A stretch of DNA of 64,000 nt from Lachnospiraceae bacterium (GTDB lineage Bacteria > Bacillota > Clostridia > Lachnospirales > Lachnospiraceae), in assembly GCA_022845955.1 (NCBI GenBank), contig AP025576.1, positions 434,001-498,000 of the forward strand, written 5' to 3'. Position numbers and translations under genes: made by a program. Below the pieces are notes generated by a model. The model saw nothing but the letters and a program-made list of their open reading frames with translations, ran no database searches and was not told the DNA's origin. Numbering within the stretch: the first letter of the stretch is position 1; the number at the start of each line of letters is the position of its first letter. Below, piece after piece: positions 62,641 through 64,000 of this stretch.

Positions 62641-64000
62641 ATGAATAAGGATCTGACGGTGGGAGAACCGCAAAGCGTGCTATGGAAATTTTCCATACCG
62701 ATGTTTGTCAGCGTGATTTTCCAGCAGCTGTATAATATTGCGGACAGTGTCATTGCGGGCAAGTTTGCAGGGGAGGATGCGCTGGCTGCGGTGGGCGCCT
62801 CCTATCCGATCACTATGATTTTCATGGCGATCGCGGTGGGAAGCAACATCGGCTGCTCAGTGGTGATTTCCCAGTATTTCGGGGCAAAATGGTACAAAGA
62901 GATGAAAACGGCGGTTTCCACCACCATGCTTGCCTCTCTGGTCCTGTCCGTACTGCTTACGGCAGCAGGGCTTTTGGGCAGCAGGGGGCTGATGCATATG
63001 ATCAATACCCCGGATAATATCTTTGGGGATGGGGATCTGTATCTGCGGATTTACATCGGAGGGTTTGTTTTTCTCTTCCTGTATAATGTTGCCACCGGAA
63101 TTTTTACCTCGCTGGGTGATTCGAAAACACCGCTGTATTTTCTGATTGGTTCCTCCATCGGGAATATTTTTCTGGATACGCTTTTTGTAGCGGTATTTCA
63201 CTGGGGAGTGGCCGGTGTGGCATGGGCCACTTTCCTGGCGCAGGGAATTGCCTGTGTCCTGGCGCTTGTTACCCTTAAAAAGAGGCTGGCGGCCATACAT
63301 ACGGAGGAAAAGGCCGCGGCCTTTTCCTGGAATATGCTGGGGAAAATCAGCAGGATTGCGGTTCCCAGCATCCTGCAGCAAAGTTTTATTTCCATAGGGA
63401 ATATCTTTATCCAGGGACTGATTAATTCTTATGGTTCCTCGGTTATTGCCGGTTATTCCGCGGCGGTTAAGCTGAATACCTTTGCCATCACCAGCCTGAC
63501 GACCCTGGGAAACGGAACCAGCAGCTTCACGGCCCAGAACCTGGGGGCAGGAAAACAGGAGCGAGTTAAGAAGGGATTCCGGGCATCGGTAAAGCTGGCC
63601 TTGCTCATCACGGTCCCCTTTTTTGCGGTCTTCTTTTTCGGAAGCCATGCCGTGCTTTCCTTATTTATGAATGAGGGGAGTACGGTGGCGATGGAAACCG
63701 GAGCACAGTTTTTACAGATTGTCTCTCCCTTTTATTTCGTGATTTCCCTGAAGCTGATGGCGGACGGCGTCCTGAGGGGAGCGGGGGCGATGAAATCCTT
63801 CATGACAGCCACATTTACGGACTTGTTTCTGCGCGTCATCCTGGCTTTCGTGCTGGCGGTGCCTTTTAAAACCATGGGAATCTGGCTTTCCTGGCCTATC
63901 GGCTGGACGGTTGCTATGGTGCTGTCCCTTTTCTTCTATAAAAAAGGGGTGTGGAAAAACAGTTTCCTGACGGCAGCAGAAGAGGAAATGGAGGAGGAAG
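62641..64000 (+). CDS. MATE family efflux transporter (runs off the end)
   Basis: 453 codons are visible with no stop, starting MNKDLTVGEPQSVLWKFSIP after GGAGG. Many membrane helices; the segments QQLYNIADSVIAGKFAG, AVGASYPI and YFGAKWYKE are typical of the family. Near the end the charged tail EEEMEEE suggests only a few residues are missing. It would export small organic compounds using an ion gradient; substrate unknown. Confidence 0.93.
   Translation, partial: MNKDLTVGEPQSVLWKFSIPMFVSVIFQQLYNIADSVIAGKFAGEDALAAVGASYPITMIFMAIAVGSNIGCSVVISQYFGAKWYKEMKTAVSTTMLASLVLSVLLTAAGLLGSRGLMHMINTPDNIFGDGDLYLRIYIGGFVFLFLYNVATGIFTSLGDSKTPLYFLIGSSIGNIFLDTLFVAVFHWGVAGVAWATFLAQGIACVLALVTLKKRLAAIHTEEKAAAFSWNMLGKISRIAVPSILQQSFISIGNIFIQGLINSYGSSVIAGYSAAVKLNTFAITSLTTLGNGTSSFTAQNLGAGKQERVKKGFRASVKLALLITVPFFAVFFFGSHAVLSLFMNEGSTVAMETGAQFLQIVSPFYFVISLKLMADGVLRGAGAMKSFMTATFTDLFLRVILAFVLAVPFKTMGIWLSWPIGWTVAMVLSLFFYKKGVWKNSFLTAAEEEMEEE

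Overview
The window looks like chromosomal DNA from a Gram-positive gut-type anaerobe of the Clostridia, most like Lachnospiraceae. Supporting signs are a glycine cleavage P-protein split into two subunits behind a tandem glycine riboswitch, an HPr kinase - murB - rapZ - whiA - HPr-like cluster, a DUF1846 protein beside CTP synthase, AGGAGG-type ribosome sites, and U-tract terminators after most units. The backbone is GC-balanced. Two stretches are clearly AT-rich (about 2.0-3.3 kb and 23.4-33.3 kb) and look acquired. The assignment rests on gene content and family recognition; no search was run.

Layout. 0-2 kb: end of an Lrp/AsnC regulator, a PLP aminotransferase and the tRNA methyltransferase TrmL. 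2-3.3 kb: an AT-rich islet with a modification-dependent-type HNH endonuclease and a MutT/Nudix enzyme. 3.4-13.7 kb: a glycine-responsive operon (promoter, tandem riboswitch, terminator, gcvT-gcvH-gcvPA-gcvPB-lplA-lpdA) ending in an unusual fusion of a type-B carboxylesterase to D-serine ammonia-lyase. 13.9-20.2 kb: a diguanylate cyclase with two extracellular solute-binding domains, a DUF378 protein, and an AraC regulator divergent from a GH3 beta-glucosidase. 20.2-23.1 kb: an IclR regulator divergent from a galactonate dehydratase/aldolase pair.

23.4-33.3 kb is the most interesting part: an AT-rich island that joins a complete agr-type quorum-sensing module (response regulator, GHKL kinase, AgrD-like prepeptide, AgrB-like protease) to a radical-SAM RiPP locus. 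The RiPP locus has a two-part maturase, a small partner protein, two 55-residue precursors carrying nine cysteines each in CXXX-like spacing, a peptidase-less ABC exporter, and an ABC ATPase/permease pair. Neither precursor is covered by a normal gene call. A small MITE-like element lies at the left edge.

33.4-54 kb is core genome: YitT protein, pyrG with a leader terminator, ftsH, then uvrC-hprK-glucokinase-murB-rapZ-whiA and a Crh-like HPr in which the phosphorylatable His15 is Glu. Then come a lipid kinase, fructose-bisphosphate aldolase, a regulator with two GntR-type helix-turn-helix regions, a hybrid histidine kinase and a candidate minus-strand small RNA. 54-64 kb: cyclophilin, a GNAT protein, a thioredoxin/DsbD-like membrane protein, an IS1202-group insertion sequence with a 27-bp target duplication abutting the glnB promoter, P-II and ammonium transporter genes each preceded by a terminator hairpin, a LysR regulator, and a MATE transporter that runs off the end.
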